This document shows, in pieces, positions 43,980 through 46,237 of a stretch of 46,237 nt of DNA (its first letter is position 1; the number at the start of each line of letters is the position of its first letter). Below the pieces are notes generated by a model. The model saw nothing but the letters and a program-made list of their open reading frames with translations, had not been told where the DNA came from and searched no databases. This DNA comes from Clostridiales bacterium (GTDB lineage: Bacteria; Bacillota; Clostridia; Oscillospirales; CAG-272): contig JAAVZO010000019.1 of the NCBI GenBank assembly GCA_022791685.1, forward strand, positions 1 to 46,237. Direction: 5' to 3'. A program made the position numbers and the translations under genes.

Positions 43980-45293
43980 TTGATCAAAGTAGTTAAATTT
44001 GGCGGCAGCTCGCTTGCAAGTGCTGAGCAGTTTAAGAAGGTAGCCGCAATTATTAAAGCAGAACCGGAGCGCCGTTATGTGGTGCCGTCCGCACCCGGAA
44101 AGCGTTCAAAGACCGATACAAAGGTCACAGATATGCTGTACTCCTGCTACGATTTAGCAGCTCGCGGAGAGGATATTACTACATATTTCGGCGAGATAGA
44201 GACGAGATATAACAGCATTATAGCTGAGCTCGGATTGGATCTTTCACTCGAAAGCGAGTTTAATACAATAAAGAATGCGTTTATTCACAAGGCAGGACGC
44301 GATTATGCGGCAAGCCGCGGCGAATACCTCAATGGTATTATCCTTGCGAAATATTTGGGCTTCGATTTTATCGACGCAGCTGAAGTTATTTTCTTCAATG
44401 AGAACAGTCAGTTCGATTCCGAACGCACAAATGCCGTACTGTCGGCTGAATTAAAGAAGCACGAATATGCAGTTATTCCGGGCTTCTACGGTTCTATGCC
44501 TAACGATACGATAAAGACCTTCTCGCGCGGCGGCTCTGATATTACAGGTTCTATCGTTGCACGTGCGGTCAATTGCGACCTTTACGAGAATTGGACTGAT
44601 GTTGACGGCTTCTTGATGACAGACCCGCGCATAGTTGATGATCCGCGTGTTATAAGCGAGATCACATACAAGGAGCTGCGCGAGCTCTCGTACATGGGAG
44701 CAGGCGTACTGCATGAGGACGCTATATTCCCGGTAAGATTCGCTGGGATTCCGATAAATATCCGCAATACCAACAATCCTGAGGCACACGGTACGCTCAT
44801 TCTTCCGACGAGCGAAAAGTATGATACTGGTAATGTAATTACCGGTGTTGTCGGAAAGAAGGGCTTCTCGGTTATTACTATCGAAAAGGATATGATGAAC
44901 GCTGAAGTCGGATTTGGCCGTCGTGTGCTTGAAGTTTTAGAGAACAACGAGATCTGCTTCGAGCATCTTCCATCGGGCATTGACAATATGAGTATCATTA
45001 TCAATACTCACGAGCTTGAGGGTAGACGTGATCGCCTTATCAACGGTATCTGCCGTGCGGTAAATCCTGAAACTATAGATATTGATGAGGGAATCGCACT
45101 TATCGCAGTCGTTGGACGCGCTATGGTCAAGGCGAAGGGAACTGCGGCTCGCGTATTCAAGGCAATAAGCGGTGCGGGTATTAATATTCGCATGATCGAC
45201 CAAGGTTCAAGTGAGATAAGTATTATCGTCGGAGTTGACGAAGCAGACTTTGAAGAAGCTCTGAGAGCTATATATCAAGAGTTTGTATACTGA
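43980..45293 (+). CDS. lysC: Aspartate kinase
   Basis: 437 residues starting with TTG, seven bases after AGAGGG. The kinase core shows KFGGSSLA at the N-terminus, SAPGKRSKTDTKVTD, then GFYGSM and TFSRGGSDITGSIVARA (nucleotide and aspartate loops), and ENWTDVDGFLMTDPR. Two C-terminal ACT domains (about 300-437) end with AISGAGINIRMIDQGSSEISIIVGV. It phosphorylates aspartate at the entry of the lysine, threonine and methionine pathway, and ACT domains usually confer feedback inhibition. It shares a promoter with the following amidohydrolase gene (7-bp gap). TTG starts are weaker, so expression may be limited at translation. Confidence 0.95.
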   Translation: MIKVVKFGGSSLASAEQFKKVAAIIKAEPERRYVVPSAPGKRSKTDTKVTDMLYSCYDLAARGEDITTYFGEIETRYNSIIAELGLDLSLESEFNTIKNAFIHKAGRDYAASRGEYLNGIILAKYLGFDFIDAAEVIFFNENSQFDSERTNAVLSAELKKHEYAVIPGFYGSMPNDTIKTFSRGGSDITGSIVARAVNCDLYENWTDVDGFLMTDPRIVDDPRVISEITYKELRELSYMGAGVLHEDAIFPVRFAGIPINIRNTNNPEAHGTLILPTSEKYDTGNVITGVVGKKGFSVITIEKDMMNAEVGFGRRVLEVLENNEICFEHLPSGIDNMSIIINTHELEGRRDRLINGICRAVNPETIDIDEGIALIAVVGRAMVKAKGTAARVFKAISGAGINIRMIDQGSSEISIIVGVDEADFEEALRAIYQEFVY

Positions 45294-45299
45294 TTCAGT

Positions 45300-46106
45300 A
45301 TGTACAAGATAATTGATATTCACACGCATACCTATCCTGAAGCTATATCAGAGAAGGCTGTGCGGAATCTTGGTAATTTCTACGAGTTTCACGTAGAAGG
45401 CAAGGGAACATACGCTGACCTTGAAGCTCAGGCGAGAGGTGTCGGTATCGGCGGATTTTTGCTGTTTTCGGTGGCAACTAATGCTCATCAAGTGAATAAG
45501 GTGAACGATTCTATTGCTGCACTTGCAAATAAGTCGCGTGAAAATGGATTTGAAACAGTCGGATTTGCCGGTATGCACCAAGATTATCCGGATTTTGAAG
45601 GGGAGATCGAGCGAATTATTTCGCTCGGTCTTCGCGGTATTAAGATACATCCAGATATTCAGCAGCTCGATATCGATTCGCCGCGTATGATGGAGTTGTG
45701 TGAGATAATCGAAGGACGGCTTCCATTGTATCTTCATATGGGAGATGCGCGTCCGCAGTATCGCTATTCTGAACCTAAGAAGCTTGTAAAGCTGCTCGAC
45801 CGTTTCCCAAAGCTCGAGGTTGCAGCGGCGCACTTTGGCGGATATATGGCGTGGGACGAGGCGGTCGCGGAGCTTGCAGGTCGGCCGAATGTGTGGTATG
45901 ACACGTCGAGCTCGTTGTGGGCTATGACTCCAGAGCGCGCAGTCGAGCTTATCCACGCATACGGAAGCGACCGTGTTATGTTCGGCACTGACTATCCGGT
46001 GAAGAATCTCGGTGAGGAAGTTGAGCGTTTTATGGCGCTGGAGCTTACCGAAACGGAGCGCGAGGATATACTTTATAATAACGCTAAACGGTTTCTTAAA
46101 TTATGA
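45300..46106 (+). CDS. Amidohydrolase-family protein (PF04909-like metal hydrolase)
   Basis: 268 residues. The metal-binding start IIDIHTHTYPE (H-x-H) is followed by GLRGIKIHPD, LYLHMGD, AAHFGGYMAWDEA and VMFGTDYPV, the order seen in amidohydrolase-2 and related decarboxylase or hydrolase barrels. The substrate is unknown. It starts with ATG seven bases after the aspartate kinase stop, and its own stop overlaps the next ATG as ATGA, so the three genes are one operon. Confidence 0.85.
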   Translation: MYKIIDIHTHTYPEAISEKAVRNLGNFYEFHVEGKGTYADLEAQARGVGIGGFLLFSVATNAHQVNKVNDSIAALANKSRENGFETVGFAGMHQDYPDFEGEIERIISLGLRGIKIHPDIQQLDIDSPRMMELCEIIEGRLPLYLHMGDARPQYRYSEPKKLVKLLDRFPKLEVAAAHFGGYMAWDEAVAELAGRPNVWYDTSSSLWAMTPERAVELIHAYGSDRVMFGTDYPVKNLGEEVERFMALELTETEREDILYNNAKRFLKL

Positions 46107-46237
46107 AAAGATATAAATCTGTAGCTGACATTCAGCTTGATGCTGATATGTGGCAGATCCTTGCTGAGTCGGACAAGCCAATTGTGATGTACGGTATGGG
46201 CAATGGCGCGGACAAGATCATTTCAGTATTTGACGAG
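46103..46237 (+). CDS. Unidentified protein, N-terminal 45 residues (cut by window end)
   Basis: The ATG overlaps the amidohydrolase stop by four bases. The visible segment contains KPIVMYGMGNGADKIISVF, a strand and glycine-rich loop as at the start of a Rossmann-like domain. Such openings occur in FkbM-type methyltransferases and nucleotide-sugar-related proteins, but too little is present to decide. Translational coupling puts it in the aspartate kinase operon. Confidence 0.7.
   Translation, partial: MKRYKSVADIQLDADMWQILAESDKPIVMYGMGNGADKIISVFDE

Noticed and set aside
45348..45956. 202-codon open frame opposite the amidohydrolase gene
   Set aside because: Antisense shadow without any start signal.

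Overview
The window looks like chromosomal DNA of an anaerobic, probably gut-dwelling Gram-positive Clostridia member (Oscillospirales-like; rank is inference). The signs are near-consensus sigma-A promoters with a uniform 17-bp spacer, strong AGGAGG-type ribosome sites, lipobox lipoproteins, LL-diaminopimelate aminotransferase, NADP-type glutamate dehydrogenase, and two proteins of sporulation-type membrane families (YtvI-like, SpoVB-like). Codons and stops are standard (TAA, TAG and TGA all end genes). I see no tRNA, rRNA, CRISPR array, phage module or transposase.

Layout. 1-5300 is a carbohydrate-related block: a truncated beta-helix protein, then esterase, glycyl-radical-activase and zinc dehydrogenase genes, then an orphan solute-binding lipoprotein. 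5300-8500 holds a small Cys-rich protein, a parvulin foldase and a YtvI-like exporter. 8495-14666 is a leftward pair of ~1000-residue secreted subtilases. 14.8-17.8 kb holds a GH36 alpha-galactosidase and a small membrane/zinc-finger protein. 17.8-20.2 kb is a large lipoprotein joining a sensor-like N-terminus to a solute-binding domain. 20.3-21.7 kb is a DUF3343/cysteine desulfurase pair. 21.8-28.8 kb has an XRE-TPR regulator, a GH106-like glycoside hydrolase, a second orphan solute-binding lipoprotein and a divergent AraC regulator. 28.8-35.6 kb has gdhA, a SpoVB-like flippase and the MoxR/DUF58/membrane-protein operon. 35.8-37.2 kb has a structured leader with a 9-codon ORF ahead of a CD3324-family regulator, and a two-TM protein. 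37.3-46.2 kb holds dapL, an M23 and an M15 cell-wall hydrolase, an interrupted small membrane-protein gene, a sugar isomerase-like protein, aspartate kinase, an amidohydrolase and the start of one more gene.

How it fits together. Plant or host glycans appear to be a main food: the esterase, alpha-galactosidase, GH106-like enzyme, beta-helix protein, sugar isomerase-like protein and three solute-binding proteins all fit glycan capture. No permease is encoded here, so the binding proteins must use transporters elsewhere. The AraC gene diverges from the lipoprotein next to the GH106-like gene and is the likely local regulator. dapL and aspartate kinase serve the lysine/diaminopimelate pathway and lie beside wall peptidases.

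Most notable non-coding features: (i) a ~92-bp inverted-repeat element in three intergenic copies plus a truncated end, with TA at the ends, resembling a small non-autonomous (IS630/mariner-like) element; (ii) a ~245-nt leader before the CD3324-family gene with a strong promoter, a mini-ORF, competing hairpins and an anti-Shine-Dalgarno match; (iii) two nearly identical promoters in front of the MoxR operon and the two-TM gene; (iv) an in-frame UGA five codons into a membrane-protein gene.
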